Position numbers and translations under genes: made by a program. This document shows positions 9,427 through 21,640 of a stretch of DNA of 64,000 nt, piece by piece (the stretch's first letter is position 1; each line of letters starts with the position of its first letter). The notes under the pieces are model-generated. The model did not search any database and had not been told where the DNA came from. It was given only the letters and a program-made list of their open reading frames with translations. This stretch comes from Phocoena phocoena (lineage: Eukaryota > Chordata > Mammalia > Artiodactyla > Phocoenidae): assembly GCF_963924675.1 (NCBI RefSeq), contig NC_089225.1, positions 111,366,313 through 111,430,312 of the forward strand, in the 5' to 3' direction.

Positions 9427-9436
9427 AAAGATGCAT

Positions 9437-12228
9437 TGTCTGTTTTCAAAAACGATGGCCTGTAGTATGGGGTCTATATCCCCTAAATTAACAACATAGC
9501 AAAATAAATCTAGAGAGCAAGAACCTAGGAAGAGGAAGAAGTAAACAGGTATATGAGAACAGGCAATGCATTTGGAGTAAACATGAAATTAGTTTTGAGC
9601 ATCACAGAAGAAAGAGGAAAAAAGGGGGAAAAATTATGTCATGGTTTCCATGATCAGAAAATAGGACGTATTTCAGTTCCTCGTGTTGACTAAAGGTTTT
9701 CTGGTTGTGACTTATTAAAATAAAAATTGACCTGGACTTCAACTGTGTGAAAACATCAGATAACATGATGAGAAAAGGCGTAAACAGTGTTTTTATAAGA
9801 AACCCAAGAGCTGTTTTCTTATGACTCTTTTTTCTTAGAGTAAACCTTGATAAAAGGCCAGGGCACAGTATGAAAGTTAACTCAGTAAACAGGATTTAGG
9901 ATGAGGTGAGATCTATGTGGTCCAAGTACATAGCCTATGATATTCTAACTCAATGCAAACATTTTCTAGTCTTTGAATCTTAGAATAATGATATCGTAAC
10001 TGAATGTGAAGAATGAATGTGAGAAGAGCGGAAGAACAGAAGGGCAGCGTGCGTCCAATCCAAGACATCCTCACATCTAGTTGGGACATTTTTGGGCCTG
10101 AGATATGCAGCTCCATGTGGTTGGTGGAGGGCAGGCCCAGGCCCTTGGGAACCTAGGATCTGGAGTGGCAGGATCGATCCCCTCCTTCCAACCCTGAGAA
10201 GGAGGCAGCTGCTTCCTCAACATGGGGAGGGCAGTGCCAGGCAGGATCTAAGATTTTTTTCATCTTTGGAATGGTTCTAACTTTAGGTCTGGTCTTTAAT
10301 GAGAGCTCAGAGACCATTAAGGCCTGAGACGTCTTGAGAGAAAGTGTTACCCATTCCTCGTCGCTGGAGGGCCCAGGAGACCTTGGAGACCCTTTCTCTT
10401 TCGTGTGTTGGAGCAGCTGAGGATTCCGGGAACTCACAGGGATAACTGAGTTGAATATGCTGAATCGCCCTTGAACTTATCGAGTGACGACCATTGGGTT
10501 TTGAAGAGTGTCTGCAAAGACAGTGACCTTAGGTCTGGAGTAATTCAACTTGAGTTGCTCTTCCTGGTTGCGGTTGGATCTTTTGAGGTCATTCTTAGTT
10601 CATGGTCATAAAACTGTGTCATCAGCAGAAAGGAGATTTATCTTCATCCGTGTTATGTTGGGGGGCACACACCCAGTTCTTTAAAAGCTCTGTTAGACTA
10701 TAAAGACACAAGTTCATGGGTAAGGATAGGGGAAAACGGAGCTGCAACCTGGTTTCACATAGTTTGCGAGCCTGACCCCGTCTGTAGGGTCACCATTCCT
10801 GCCTCTTCTCATTTGTGTCGTGGTTTCAAAATGGAGATTTGCCAAAGCCCTGAGAGCTGAGGATTCTCTCACTGTTTTTGCCCTCTACAGTTTTGGTTTT
10901 TAACTTGTTTCAGATTACTAAATTACAATACCTTGACTTCGTTAGCCATGGAAAAGAATCCCATGCTACCGGATTCACTCCCAAGATTGTCCCAGAAAGC
11001 ACTTAAGGAAAATAATTGCAGTGCTTTCACAAGTGCAAAAATGCTTTGAAAAAATCACCGATCCATCCCATTCACAACGAAGGGCATGCCAGCTGCACTT
11101 CATTAGCTACAGACATTTCTTAAGCGCCTCATTTTGACCACAAATATGAAGTTGCTGACCATCCACGGTTCTCTGGGAGAGAATTACCACGCGCAGATGT
11201 TTGAGTCAGCACACGGGCCGGGAGACAGAGGAGAGGAACCACGTGCGTTTATCAGTGACTTAATGAGGCCCAGAGATTCTTCTCTCTGTGCCAAAAACAG
11301 TAGAGCAAAACACAACGTGGTCAAAGATGCAAAAGTGGGTAAATCCCTCCATTCAGAAAAGAAGTGCCGTAGTAGAAAGAGAAGTACAGAAAGATGCAGC
11401 TAGCTGAGTTTTTCTAAGGTTATTTGCTTTAAATATATTCCTTTGGTGTTTGCCCCAGATTCCTACTCAGCACTGAACTTTGGCCAATTGCCGTGAAGAA
11501 TAGAGATGAATGAAGCAATTCACACAAGCCCGGGGGATGGGGAGGGCCACTCGGTGTCATTGCCAAGGGTCCCTGTATGCACAAGACTTTCTGCTGTCCA
11601 AGACCTCTCCCTTCCCCACCCTCAGGTACCCATACTTCTCAGGGAAGACGTTCCTCAGCGCTGAACTTCTGGCACAGAATTTAGCCTCAACCACAATTGT
11701 TATTTTTCCTCCAGCGAAACCCTTGTATTCATCAAGCTGGGTGGTCTATTACAACATAATAGCTATAAGAATGTGAATTATTTACAGAATTCATAGATGT
11801 TATCGCCAAAGGGGTAAACCAACATATGCTTCAATCCAGGGCATAGACGCCTGTTGTTAAAAGATTATACTGAAGCATTCTTAGGTCGCTGGATAACATC
11901 TTCAAAGGTTGTAGATGATTTAAAGAAATGTATTAGTGCAAATTTCTGTTGCTATCAGCTCTTTGTGACTTTCTCTCTTCTTGTCTCTAAGAAAGCTTTA
12001 TAAAACTTTATGAATAGTCTTCCTAAGAAATAACCCTGGAAACTAGATCCATTTGCCTGTAGTGAAGGAAGGCTATTTCAGAGAACATGATGGCAAGGAG
12101 AGCCTGGAAGGGGAGCAAGGCGCCTGTGGAATGGCGCTCCTACTCAGGATACAATGCCATTGGAAGGCGGAACTGTTAGAAGCTGATCTTCGCAAGGACA
12201 GATCCCAAATGACTTTCTTTTGGATCTA
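9437..12228. other. No gene recognised
   Basis: Mixed-composition sequence with only short frames (for example 11134-11403, 89 codons), none with a domain I recognise. Confidence 0.5.
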
Positions 12229-12572
12229 AAAATGAAGTGCAGGGCTTCCCTGGTGGCGCAGTGGTTGAGAATCTGCCTGCCAATGCAGGGGACATGGGTT
12301 CGAGCCCTGGTCTGGGAAGATCTCACATGCCGCGGAGCAACTAGGCCCGTGAGCTATGGCCGCTGAGCCTGCGCATCCGGAGCCTGTGCTCCGCAGTGGG
12401 AGAGGCTGCGACAGTGAGAGGCCCGCGCACCGCAATGAAGAGTGGCCCCTGCTCGCCGCAACTGGAGAAAGCCCTCGCACAGAACCGAAGACCCAAACAC
12501 AGCAAAAATAAATAAATTAATAAACTCCTACCCCCAACATCTTCTTAAATAAATAAATAAAAATGAAGTACA
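12229..12572 (+). repeat. Target site duplication pair around a CHR SINE
   Basis: AAAATGAAGTGCA (12229-12241) and AAAATGAAGTACA (12560-12572) match at 12 of 13 bases and bracket the SINE at 12242-12559. Confidence 0.85.
12242..12559 (+). mobile_element. CHR-type SINE, sense orientation
   Basis: Starts GGGCTTCCCTGGTGGCGCAG, followed by a GGTTCGAGCCC box-B-like motif and the body. The A-rich tail is (AAAT)n with a short internal segment 'ctcctacccccaacatctt'. It is the only complete sense-strand copy in the window, so it shows the tRNA-like head best. The other copies are antisense. Confidence 0.93.
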
Positions 12573-12917
12573 AAATTATTATCAGGAGTTTGCATCTTCT
12601 AATTCAATTCATTTTAGTAACTCCTCCAAACCATGTCCTCTGTAAAGGAATTATGCACAGCGGGTGGCATCTCTGTACGTCTTAAGACCAGGATGTGTAG
12701 GACCCTAACACCCCCAGCTCTAAAGGGAAAAGGTGAAAGATTTCTCTTTGTGTCTGCAGTTGGCATTGCTTCTTCAGTTTTCACCAGTGCACGTCTGTCC
12801 GATGAGTGAGCTGTGCGCGCTTTCAGGTAAGAGGCGCTGGGGCACGGTGAAAAATGCAGGAGGGGCCTGACGCACATGCAGAGCTCTGAAATACAGGAAG
12901 GTCCCAGCTCCCAGGGG
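12573..12917. other. No gene recognised
   Basis: Short spacer between two SINEs. Long minus-strand frames that enter it (12614-13117) begin in the neighbouring SINE. Confidence 0.5.
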
Positions 12918-12928
12918 CTCTGCCTTAT

Positions 12929-13136
12929 TCTTTTTTTTTTTTTTGCGGTACGCGGGCCTCTCAGTGCCATGGCCTCTCCCGTTGTGGAGCACAGGCTCCG
13001 GACGCGCAGGCTCAGTGGCCGTGGCTCACGGGCCCAGCCGCTCCGCGGCATGTGGGATCCTCCCAGACCGGGGCACGAACCCGCGTGCCCTGCATCGGCA
13101 GGCGGACTCTCAACCACTGAGCCACCCGGGAAGCCC
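12929..13136 (-). mobile_element. CHR-type SINE
   Basis: Minus-strand copy with a T-run at 12931-12944 (its A tail) and the head at the right (CCGGGAAGCCCC). CTCTGCCTTAT at 12918-12928 and 13137-13147 is a perfect 11-base duplication. Confidence 0.93.
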
Positions 13137-13147
13137 CTCTGCCTTAT

Positions 13148-15177
13148 CCTTGATGATAGCTCTCGCCATCAAGACTGAGCACTGTGTGCTGGATCCCGCC
13201 AGCTCCCTAGGCCAGCGTGAAGGGTGGCTGTGCCTGGAAGACCTCTGGACTGGTGTGTCTGCTCCTTTGTTGGAGATGACTGATGGTTTGTGTTTGTTTG
13301 GAATATTGTTTCCCCTGGTTCTTTTATTAAGATCGGCTGTGTTAGGCTCCCCTAAATTATTCTTAGCTCAACAGAACAAAGAATGTCAAATAGTGAGAGT
13401 GTCATTTGGGTTCTAAAATGAAAAGGCAGATTTCAATCTTGTTTCTTGGAAAGACGTAACGGTGAGACCAGGCAGAAACCTGTCTCTCCAAAGATACAAT
13501 GGAAAGAAAATCAATTCATAAAACGAAGGAAGAAATTCGGCCAGAATTGACAAAGTGGTCCAGGAGGAGGGCTGTGCTGGTAGAATGAGCCAGTGTCCTT
13601 TTGAGAACTTGGAGTCAAAAGGAGACCCTTACTTTCCTAGATGAGGGATCATGAAGGGAAGGGGTGGGACCAGCTTTCTCCAGCGAAGGAGCTGATTCTA
13701 GAATCCCCAGATCTCCTGAATCTTTTCTGATATGTTTTTGCACTAACCATAACACGAGGTTTTCTAGTGAAGTAAAAATTCGGCTGAAACAAGAAAGCCC
13801 CAGCTGTTTGCAGCATTTCCTCTGTTCTGAGACAGGCATCAGCACGCATCTCAGTGCGCTGCCATCATTTTGCAGTAAATGACATCTCTATCGGCTAAAA
13901 GGCCACCACAGCTGTTTCCCTTGGACGCTTGTCACTGCAAATAGAGCTTGACGGGTGAGTGTCTTCATCACTGATGTTCTTATTCTACCTGATATAGGAG
14001 GTCCTGGGGTATGACCAGCTGAAATGTACCACCCAGACCCTCAGTGCCTACAGACATAGGACGGAATGTGCTGGATGATACATCAGAGGTCCCAAATAAC
14101 TGGCAGAGCCCATAATTGGTTTCACATGCTCCTTGCTTGGAGTTCGCTAACCTTATTATTTCCAGGGGATTCACAAAAGCAGCTGGCAGCCTAGGGGGAG
14201 GCTGAATGTGTGGCCGACCTCGAAGCGCCTTTTGCATTCGCCTTGAAGTTCGGGCCTCGTTACCCGCAGATGCCCTTCACCTGGCGGGTCACATTCTGGG
14301 CCTCGGCATCCACCGTCACCTCAATAGCTGTCTATCCATCTGCTCTGGGTTGTTTTCCTCGCTGCTGTTTTATTTGTTGTTGTTGCCTTCTCAATCTCAT
14401 CTTTTCTTTGGGTCTCTATTAAATCAGCCCAACACTAAAGATTCCTTTCAGTTTCTTCAAATCTGGAAAGAAATCAGTTAATTCACTTAAAAAAAATCTA
14501 TTGTGTTACAAAAAAAAAAAAAAAGGAAAATCATTGATTATTTCTCTCTGCACTGTTTTGCCATCTTGAAATCAAGTCTGCTGACACTTTTCTAAGATCA
14601 AAGCACAGAGCACCATTCCATCAAGAGAGGAGGATATTAGTGCCTTTTTGTTTATTTCTATGACCGGAAACAGTGCTGTCACATGGCCTCATCTTGCCTT
14701 ATTGGTGGAAAGTGTTGTGGTTTCACAGTTACAGTCAGTATCTCACCGATTCTTCAGAGCACCTGGGCGAGAGGCAGGCCTGGCCTCCTTGCTCTCCTTC
14801 TAGGGGAAACACAGCTTAGGGAGGATGATGATGTGGCAGGGCCATGCAGGCGGGCGCTGGTGGAGCCAGACATTCTGGGGCGCTGCACGTCCCATAACTT
14901 TGAGACCCCCTAGGACCCGCAGTGGGGTGAGGGTCATGAGAAATGAGTGAATGCTGGTGAATGCTCTGTCCTCCTGGCGGGATCTCCATCTGAGAACCTA
15001 GCACCCAGGCAGTGGGGGCCAGTGGGGAGTTGGGAAGTGAGCTGGCTGTAAAAAGGACATTTTCTGGATCCCAGGACCACTCTGCCCCAATATTTAAACA
15101 TTTCTCTGAAATCCAGGATGTAACTCCATTTATGTGGAAGTGTTTCTTTATTCTTTCTGTTTTTTAAAAAATCTGCC
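13148..15177. other. No gene recognised
   Basis: Non-repetitive by eye apart from a short A-run near 14511-14524. Open frames up to 91 codons show no domain. Confidence 0.5.
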
Positions 15178-15301
15178 AAATGAGCTTATTTACGAAACAG
15201 AAATAGACTCACAGACGTAGAAAAAAGAGTTCTGGTCACCAAAGGGGAAAGGGTGGGGAGGGATAAATCAGGAGTTTGGGATTAACAGGTGCATACTGCT
15301 A

Positions 15302-15345
<44 letters not shown>

Positions 15346-15530
15346 AGGTAAACAACAGGGACTACTGCATGGCGCAGGGAGCTGTACTCAATATCTTGTA
15401 ATAACCTATAAGGGAAATGCATCTGAAAAAGCACACATACATATATGTGTGTATATATAACTGAATCACTGTGCTGTACACCTGAAATGAATACAACATT
15501 GTCAATGAACTAGATTTCAATACAAGATAT
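15178..15530 (+). mobile_element. L1 3' end, truncated
   Basis: Begins 'aaatgagcttatttacgaaa' and runs through 'atagactcacagacgtag' and 'caccaaaggggaaagggtg' to 'gctgtacacctgaaatgaa' and 'tcaatacaaga'. This is the same 3' UTR as the copy at 8721-9426. A TA array has expanded inside it. No clear duplication was found. Confidence 0.88.
15309..15343. repeat. (TA)n microsatellite inside the L1 3' UTR
   Basis: About 17 TA units, probably expanded from the short 'tatata' present in this L1 3' UTR; likely length-polymorphic. Confidence 0.93.
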
Positions 15531-15539
15531 TTGCTACAG

Positions 15540-17400
15540 CTCCTTACCCAACTAATGAGTGGTCAGCAAGAACCAGTCAAATGGCTTTGTTATGGCAACA
15601 GGAGGGTGGGGCTCTATTTTCCCTCTTCCCTTAAATTTCTGCGCTGACCCTGAATGGGATTTACTTTGTCTAATGCTTGGCGTCTTTCTTTCTAAAATGA
15701 AGGAGTTGCGTTGGATCCTTTTCAGGGTCGTTTTCTAATTAGCAAACCAACAAGTTGACGTATAATGAAGCAGGAGGCCTAGAGGTGAGCGTCCAGAAGC
15801 AAAGGAAGTTGTGTGAGGGGTTGACGGGCAGGGGTCCAGGGGGTGGGCTCGGGATTCACCCTGTGTGATGGGAGCCCCCTCAAAGGGGAGCGCGTGGAGA
15901 AAGTGGGCACAGGCCTGAGGGCTCTGGGTGGCAGGCGACACGGAGGTGACAAAAGGAGGCTGAGAAGGGGAAACGTGAAAGCAACTTTCTAGCTGGCAAC
16001 ATGTAAATAAAGATGTGACTGTTCACGCCCAGGCGCCATAATGAGAAAGGCAAAGGATGGGACGTCGCTGTTTTGAAAAGAACATTCCTCCTTCCGATAT
16101 TACCCCCAACAGGCTTTCACTTCCTCAGGATGACCCTAAGTAACCTTTAAGTTTCCCTTCGGCAAACAGAGCCACCGAGAAGTGGAGTATTTGGTCCAAT
16201 TCCCCTGCATGGGGGGCAGGGGCAGACCCGGGACTGGGGTGTTTGCATGGCCCCCTCAGGCCTCGTGGTCTCCTGGGTGGAGGGACCACTCGCTCTGAGG
16301 CTGAGCACGGCCGGCATCCCACCCGCTGCCGACCGTCCCCAGGGAGTGGCTGGTGCATCAAGGCTCAATCCTCCAACACCTGCAGCGACCGCCTAGGTCA
16401 GGGCAGAGGAGGTCACCTGACCTACTGTCTGGGGGTCATCCCCAGGCACATCTGTGAGGAGTGCAAGCTCCCCAGGTGGGGACAGGCCCTCTTCCTCCTG
16501 ACTGCTCTGGTGGCCTGTGCAACACTGTCCACTGCCAGGCGAGTTGGGGCACAAGCGTCCGCTCTCCATCCTGAGACGGAATCGCAGCTCAGGGATGTCA
16601 CGGAAGGGGTCTTGGATCCCCTCACTTCTTGGTTCCATCTTCCAGGCCACCAGCAAGGGAGGCCCAGCAGGAACCACGGGTTCGGTAGAGCGGTCGGTCT
16701 TCTCTCCCGCACTGGGCGTTAGCCCCTCCCTGTTGAGTTTGCTCTGCAGAGTGTCACCTCCCCATCCTAGCTCTAGAGGTGGGGTTAGATGAGGCCTCAG
16801 AGGGTCATCCCGAGGCAGAGCAGACACCCCTGCTACCATCTCTCCCTTTTTAATGAAGAACAATGTAATGGTTTTGGCCCAGGGAGCCTTTCAAAGAAGC
16901 AAACCATTATGATTAGTAAATACCGGCATTAAATAATTTCCCTGGGCTTCATTTTCTCTTAAACAAGGTCCCAGCAGGGCCTCCCAACCTCCCAAGGCTT
17001 TTCCCTTAGTCTGCTCTTTTCTACTCGATTCCGGGACCTTGCTTGATCCCGGTTGGGAGGCTGTGAGCGTTCCCACCCCGGATCCCCATCCCTCCGTTGA
17101 GTCCTGGCCATTGAGCCCGAGGTATTTTAAAATCCCCAGAGGCTTAAGGCTGGAAAGCATTTTGACGGGTCTCCCAGGTGAAAGTCAGATGCCTTGCTGA
17201 CGGAGCTGGAGAACAGGGGAGTGCCCTGGGGCCCCCCGACGGCATGCTGGTCCCAGGTGCAGTTGCTGCTCCTGCTGGCCTGTGCTGTTCCTGCCCAGTT
17301 GTTCCTCACCTGGAGCTCACCTGCCACCGAATTCTCAGGGGACGTGGACTGTGAGCCAGGTGGAGTGTGATGCTAAAGGGGACCAGAGTCCCAAAAACTT
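15540..17400. other. GC-richer sequence without a supported gene
   Basis: Frames of 159 codons (16243-16722, plus) and 156 codons (16393-16863, minus) overlap antisense to each other. I see no domain or clear exon boundary, so I treat them as chance frames in GC-rich DNA. Confidence 0.45.
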
Positions 17401-17404
17401 TAGT

Positions 17405-18170
17405 GGAAATAACAGCAGTGCCTTGCAAATCAAAACCGTAATGAGGTACCACCTCACACCTGTCAGAGTGGCCATCATCAAAAAGGACACAAATAGTAAA
17501 TGTTGGCAAGGGTGTGGAGAAAAGGGACCCACACGCACTGGTGGGAGTGTAAACTGGTACAGCCACCGTGGAAAACAGCATGGAGGTGTCTCAAACAACT
17601 AAAAATAGAGCTATCGCATGACCCAGCATTTCCACTCCTGGGTATATACGTAAAAAAACCCCAGAAAGACTAATTCGAAAAGATACATGCACCCCAATGT
17701 TCATGGCAGCATTATTTACAGTAGCCAAGATATAGAAGCAACCTAAGTGCCCATCAACAGACGAATGCATAAAGAAGATGTGATCTATGTATATACGTAG
17801 AATACCGCTCAGCCATAAAAGAGAATGAAATTTTGCCATTTGCAGCAACATGGATGGACTTGGGGGGCGTTATGCTAAGTGAGATAAGTCAGACAGAGAA
17901 AGACAAATCCTGTATGACATCACTTATATGTGGAATCTAAAAATTACAGCAAACTAGGGAATATAACAAAAAAGAAGCAGACTCACAGATGTAGAGAACA
18001 AACTGGCTACCAGTGTGGGGAGGGGCAATAGAGGGGCGCGGAGTGGGAGGTACAAACTACTGTGTGTAAGATGGGCTCAAGGGTGTATTGTACAACACGG
18101 GGAATAGAGCCAGTATTTTGTAATAACTGCGTAAACGTTAAAATTGTATAAAAACTAATAAATGAAAAAA
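17405..18170 (+). mobile_element. L1 3' region, truncated
   Basis: Recognisable L1 text: 'atgaggtaccacctcacac', 'aaggacacaaatag', 'cactcctgggtatatacg', 'acatgcaccccaatgttc', 'gcaacatggatggacttgg', ending in an AATGAAAAAAAAA tail at about 18162-18172. Coding frames are broken. Confidence 0.9.
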
Positions 18171-18174
18171 AAAC

Positions 18175-18690
18175 GTATAAAGAGAAAAAGATGTGAATTG
18201 CAGTCCTCCTCAAGAAGGTAGAGCTTTTCCAGCCCACCTGTATTTCAAATACTTTTTACAAAGAGAAAAATATTGCACAATTAGAGTGTTCCAGCCGTGA
18301 CCCAGCTGGCGCCAGGGCAGTGTCACAGTGTCAGGCCTTTATGGGGACCCTGCATTCCTAACACTGCCTACATTGAGATCCATCTGACAATCTAGCATGT
18401 GGTTGACGGGAGCCACTGATATGTTTCTGCACAACACTTTAATTTGGTATTTGCATTAATTATTCTACTCCTTGGGTACTCAGGAATAGCACTGGTGGTT
18501 TAGTGGCGAATAGGCAGACGTGCTCCATGCCCACGTGGCCTTCCCAGCCCAGCAGGAAGGCAAACAGTCCCAAACACACAGGTTGCTGTTTGGGTACAAT
18601 TGTGGGAAGTGGCTTGAGGGAAGGAAGGCATGCTTGGAAAGTAATAACGGGGCAGGAAAGGCTTCCTAGGAAGGAATGTTCACACAGAGA
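18175..18690. other. No gene recognised
   Basis: Short spacer between an L1 piece and an old repeat. No supported feature. Confidence 0.45.
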
Positions 18691-19390
18691 CCTCTAGGAG
18701 GACGAGTGTCAGCCAGGAAGGAACAAGAATTCCCAGGAGAGAGGAAAGCTTGTGAAAGACCCCGGCCCATAGGATGAGCAAAGGAGAGATGTGGTCCTTG
18801 AGTGGGTGGGACCCGGAGCACACAGGGGCTGAGAGCCGGTGAGGACATGTGTCTTTATCCTACAGCAGTGGGAAACCTCTAAAGGCCTTTAGTCCAGACA
18901 TAATCCCTATCAGACTGGCCATTTTGTAGGGTCCCTTGGGATGCTGTGTACAGATCAGGGAGACCTAGAGTGGAGGAGAAGAGCCAGCAGGAGGCTGGAG
19001 CTCTGGTGCGGGTGAACCAAGGTGAGCAGGAAGGTGAGGCTTCCGTGGGCTGGGTGGTCGCGGCAGGACCAGGAAGGACAGGTGGTAGGTGTGTGTAAGA
19101 CGTGGGGAGCATGGACGTGGTAACTGGCTGGCAGACAGGCACGAGCTCCAGAGATGGAGGAATCTGCTCCGAATGCAATCAGGAGACAAGGAGGAGGCTG
19201 GAGGGGGTGGTGAGGCAGGACTCACCTGGACTCTGTATGACGTGCCTTTGAGCCGTCCAAGGGAGACGTTGGAGGCGGGGGGGCTATGCCAGAGAATCAG
19301 GGAAGTTCACTCTCAAACAGGGAAAGCTCAGGCCAGAGATACACATGTGAGACTTGTCAGCGTGAAGATGTGGTTTAAGCCATGGTGAGT
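18690..19390 (+). mobile_element. Ancient interspersed repeat, same type as 6640-7195
   Basis: The running order ('ggaaagcttgtgaaagac', 'cagtgggaaacctct', 'gggagacctagagtgg', 'gagacttgtcagcgtgaag', 'tggtttaagccatgg') follows the later part of the same old repeat seen at 6640-7195. Diverged, non-coding, family name uncertain. Confidence 0.45.
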
Positions 19391-19914
19391 AAGTCTTGGA
19401 AGACGTCTGGAGGGGAGGCAGCAAAGAGAGGAGAGGAAGGACAGCCAGAGCCTCAGCCTCTCAAAGCCTCAAGCGGGGCTGCAGGTTAGATGCTCATGGG
19501 CCCCTCCCTGTGCTCTGGCCCTGCCCTAAGTGATTCAGGGTTGATTTCTCAGAATCATGCCAGATGTACCTTCACCTCCACCTTATACGTGGAGAAACTG
19601 AGGAATAGAGACTAGGCCACTCAGCTCTGGCACCTGCTCTCTCCTATGTAGAAAGCAGGTCAGGTGGGGGCTGTGTGACCAGGAAGGCCAGGCCCCCCAG
19701 GGAGGCCAGTGGCAGATACTCAGCTCAGTCCCCTGTTGCCATGGGAACGGATGAGGGTCAACAGGCCTTTTGAGTTTTTAAGAGATTCGGATTTTTATGT
19801 TGGTTCCCTTTTTCTAAATATTGCCAATCCGTTCACAGTTTTCAAAAGCACTGTTGGGATCCAAAAAATTGGGGAAGCATATTTCAGACTGTGAGCTTTA
19901 AGTCTCTGATTTAA
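19391..19914. other. MIR-like trace, otherwise nothing
   Basis: Around 19530-19625 the pattern 'tggagaaactgaggaatag' suggests an old MIR/L2-type trace. No gene. Confidence 0.35.
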
Positions 19915-20130
19915 GGCTGGAAAGAAACACATACTATCAATACTATGTATAAAAAAGATAAACAACAAGGACCGACTATAGCACAGGGAACTACATTCAA
20001 TATCTTGTAATAACCTATAATGGAAAAGGATCTGGAAAAGAATAGATACGTATACATGTGTATAACCGAATCACTTGCTGCACGCCTGAACGTAACACAA
20101 CATTGTAAATCAACTCGACTCCAATTAAAA
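19915..20130 (+). mobile_element. L1 3' end fragment
   Basis: Shows the terminal L1 signature: 'actatagcacagggaact', 'aatatcttgtaataacctat', 'cttgctgcacgcctgaac', 'acacaacattgtaaatcaac', ending in ATTAAAAAAGG. Confidence 0.88.
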
Positions 20131-20428
20131 AAGGAACGGGCGGATAGAGGAGGAGGGGCTGTCACAGGACACAGAGAAATAGGGGTGACCGGAGTGCTGG
20201 TGGCCCTGGCCCATGCAAGGGACGTGTCTGCCCAGGGAAACTGCAGCTTATGGCTCCTTTTTCTCCTTGCACTTGATTCTTCCCTCGTCCTGGGGAGACA
20301 CTTTTCTCCCTGTCAGTGGTCAATTGTCTGAACATCCTTCCCATTTCCTTTATGTGGGCCTCCGTTTGTTCTGTATTATAAGGCATTGACACCTGTGACC
20401 CGTGACCCGAGACTGTGAGTGAAGTAGG

Positions 20429-21487
20429 ATGCCAGGGACCTGTGTCCCAGGTGGGCCAGGTGACCCCCGGACCCGTGGGGCAGGGGTTACAAACTCACCA
20501 CATAGGCCAAACCGAGCTCACGCAGAGAGGTGGTTTGGGCCACGCGGCTGGAAGAAGTTTTCAGTGTTTAACGTTCTCTGGACAGCATGTGCAGATACGA
20601 ACCCAGGCTCCCCTAGAAGTTGGATGGGATGCACTGAGTTCCTCCCACATGGCCACCGCCAGCCAGAGTTAGAGAGCCACCGACCCTCTCGAGGTCATTT
20701 TCTCCCACTGGGCTCGCTTTTTCATTTTCCTTCCCTGTCTGCGCTTACTTTCTGGGCAGGTGCATTTGAGAGTCTGCAGGAAAGCTCAGCAAAATCAACC
20801 CCAGACCTCCTCAGGGCAGGATATTCAGGTGGAATGAATGCAAGGCTGAATGAACTAATGAGTGACAAACCAGACCCCTATGACAGCCAGCCTGTGTCCC
20901 TCGAATCACAGCCCCTGTGTCGGGTGGCAGAGCTGGGGTGTGATGCCGGCCTCCTTTTCCTGCTCCCGGACCCCACACAGGCTCCTGGGTCTGTGTCAGG
21001 AGCTGCTTACCCTGAACTGGGGGAGGACAAATTCTTGGCAAAAGTTAGCCAAGGACGTGGATATGTCTCCCTCCCTTTTTTTTTTTTTAACCCCAAACCC
21101 CTTAATTCTGCATCTCATGAAGTAGTACGTGTGATGAGGTCACCGACGCCCCCCCCCCGGGGTCTCCCCAACTCCCTGCAGTGTCTGCTTCCCACTCAGC
21201 CATGCCCCTCCAGATGCAGGCTTGGGGTTGGAGCTGAGCTCCATCCCAAAGCACTTTTTAGGCTCAGACGGAAGCGGTTGTGTGCCTGCACGGTTTCCAG
21301 GAAACAATGTCTCCAAGGCCGGCCCTTCTGGGGGAGTCTGGCTTTCCGTCTCCCTGCTTACCCCTCACAACTACCCTTAGGTATCTCGAGAGGCCCAGAG
21401 GAATCCAAAGGCCCTGCCATCTGGGTCTGCATTACATCCTTTCTTGGGGAGTCCCCAGCCGAGGCTGGGCCGCTGAGAAGATTCTGA
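20429..21487 (+). other. Long open frame of 352 codons, coding status unproven
   Basis: An ATG-started frame runs for 352 codons, the longest uninterrupted one in the window. Its predicted protein has no domain I recognise, contains low-complexity stretches (a run of four Phe then NPKP; TPPPRG) from a T-run and a C-run, and no Kozak, splice or poly(A) context stands out. GC-rich composition makes long chance frames likely. I list it because a reader would otherwise not see it. Confidence 0.1.
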
Positions 21488-21534
21488 AACAAATATGCCC
21501 ACCTCCAAGCTGTGAAGCAGAGACCTGTTTATTT

Positions 21535-21640
21535 TGGGTTTGGTGAGTAAATCACGCGGAACAGAATCAAAAGCTCTGCTGAAGTCGACACAGATGCCAT
21601 CTGTCACTTCCCCCTAATCCATCAGGCTTGGGGAAGGGCA
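21535..21640 (-). mobile_element. Fossil of a CR1/L3-like LINE reverse transcriptase
   Basis: On the minus strand the frame 21377-21607 begins with DGICVDFSRAFDSVPRDLL. The DFSRAFDSVP segment is the motif A region of non-LTR reverse transcriptases of the CR1/L3 type, with the catalytic aspartate in DFxxAFD. Only about 20-25 codons are recognisable. Such LINEs stopped moving in mammals long ago, so this readable patch is a remnant. Confidence 0.55.

Noticed and set aside
16243..16863. Overlapping 159- and 156-codon frames as a possible gene
   Set aside because: They lie on opposite strands, without domain, splice or start context; chance in GC-rich DNA.
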